Positions 14,543 through 14,904 of a stretch of DNA of 14,904 nt are shown in pieces. Position 1 is the stretch's first letter; every line of letters begins with the position of its first letter. A model generated the notes under the pieces. That model was not told where the DNA came from, did not search any database, and saw nothing but the letters and a program-made list of their open reading frames with translations. The stretch covers positions 1 through 14,904 of the forward strand of contig DATFRA010000266.1 of the NCBI GenBank assembly GCA_035263705.1, given 5' to 3'. Position numbers and translations under genes: made by a program. The DNA comes from DASZHJ01 sp035263705. GTDB taxonomy: Bacteria > Pseudomonadota > Alphaproteobacteria > ATCC43930 > CGMCC-115725.

Positions 14543-14904
14543 ATGACGACGATCTACGTGGCGCGCAGCAGCAAGCTCGGCAAATGGGCGTCCGATGTCG
14601 GCCTCAGCAAGCACGTCTTCAAGCTCGGCTGCACCGACGAGGATCCGAAGGCGCTGGCCGCCGCCGGTTGGGCGGGCGAGACCGATTGGCAGATCGTGAA
14701 GAAGCAATCCGTCGACGGTCTGACCGAGGCCGAGGTGGTCGAGCGGGTGGCGCGCAAGGAGAAGCTGATCGACCCGAATATCTATCCGCGGCTCAAGGGC
14801 GCGGTGGGTGTCTTCAAGGTGCTGCCCGCGCATGTCGAGAACCACATTCTCGTGAGCCGCGCGCTCGCGGGCGAAGCGGAGCGGATCGAGATCAAGCTCA
14901 AGCC
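14543..14904 (+). CDS. Unknown protein, 3' end outside the window (weak GIY-YIG-like pattern)
   Basis: An open frame from ATG at 14543 runs uninterrupted for 120 codons to the window edge, so the gene is partial. The sequence begins MTTIYVARSSKLGKWA and continues VFKLGCTDEDPKALAA. The IYV...KLGCT pairing loosely resembles the start of GIY-YIG/T5orf172-type domains, but the catalytic Arg/Glu pattern cannot be confirmed from this fragment. It has charged, soluble-looking composition with no signal peptide or membrane segment. GAGGGGG, overlapping the hydrolase stop, serves as ribosome binding site about eight bases before the ATG, and only 12 bases separate the two genes, so they are probably one operon. 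I do not recognise it with confidence. Confidence 0.75.
   Translation, partial: MTTIYVARSSKLGKWASDVGLSKHVFKLGCTDEDPKALAAAGWAGETDWQIVKKQSVDGLTEAEVVERVARKEKLIDPNIYPRLKGAVGVFKVLPAHVENHILVSRALAGEAERIEIKLK

Overview
The window is GC-rich (roughly two thirds G+C by eye) and densely packed, with overlapping start and stop codons. Family make-up, a TTGAC...TAGGGT-type promoter, near-leaderless starts and RhlE/PhzF/DUF990-type neighbours suggest an alphaproteobacterial chromosome. The genus cannot be named from the sequence alone. There are no tRNA, rRNA, CRISPR or insertion-sequence features, and no gap between genes exceeds about 200 bases.

Layout. (1) 43-1369: an AraC-family regulator (minus strand) is divergent from a small ABM-fold monooxygenase-like gene. 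A perfect 16-bp inverted repeat lies once in the shared upstream region and once in the 3' end of the regulator gene. (2) 1317-7712, minus strand: a six-gene, fully overlapping operon encodes, in transcription order, an SDR dehydrogenase, a MarR regulator, a crotonase-fold enzyme, an acyl-CoA dehydrogenase, an Old Yellow Enzyme-type flavoprotein with an Fe-S motif and a fibronectin-III tail, and a benzoate/2-aminobenzoate-type CoA ligase. This looks like a CoA-thioester route for an aromatic or alicyclic acid. The acid is activated by the ligase, its ring is reduced or rearranged by the flavoenzyme, and beta-oxidation-like steps follow. A near-palindrome overlapping the predicted -10 box upstream of the SDR gene is a likely MarR operator. 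(3) 7785-10357, minus strand: a three-gene ABC-2 exporter operon has one ATPase and two DUF990-type permeases. It is preceded by a promoter, a short leader reading frame and a strong intrinsic terminator, which resembles an attenuator or a small RNA. (4) 10560-11813: an ArsR-family repressor is divergent from a PhzF-family isomerase. (5) 11830-13636, minus strand: a stand-alone Lrp/AsnC ligand-binding (RAM) domain protein lies downstream of an RhlE-type DEAD-box RNA helicase. (6) 13829-end, plus strand: an alpha/beta hydrolase is followed by a partial gene of unknown function that runs off the window.

The points most worth following up are the AraC-flanking repeat pair (a possible DNA-looping operator set), the ABC-operon leader/attenuator, and the unusual composition of the CoA operon. 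That operon's flavoenzyme ends in an FN3 domain where relatives carry an FAD/NAD(P) domain, its crotonase lacks both canonical glutamates, no ring monooxygenase is encoded beside it, and its ligase gene contains an AT-rich patch.
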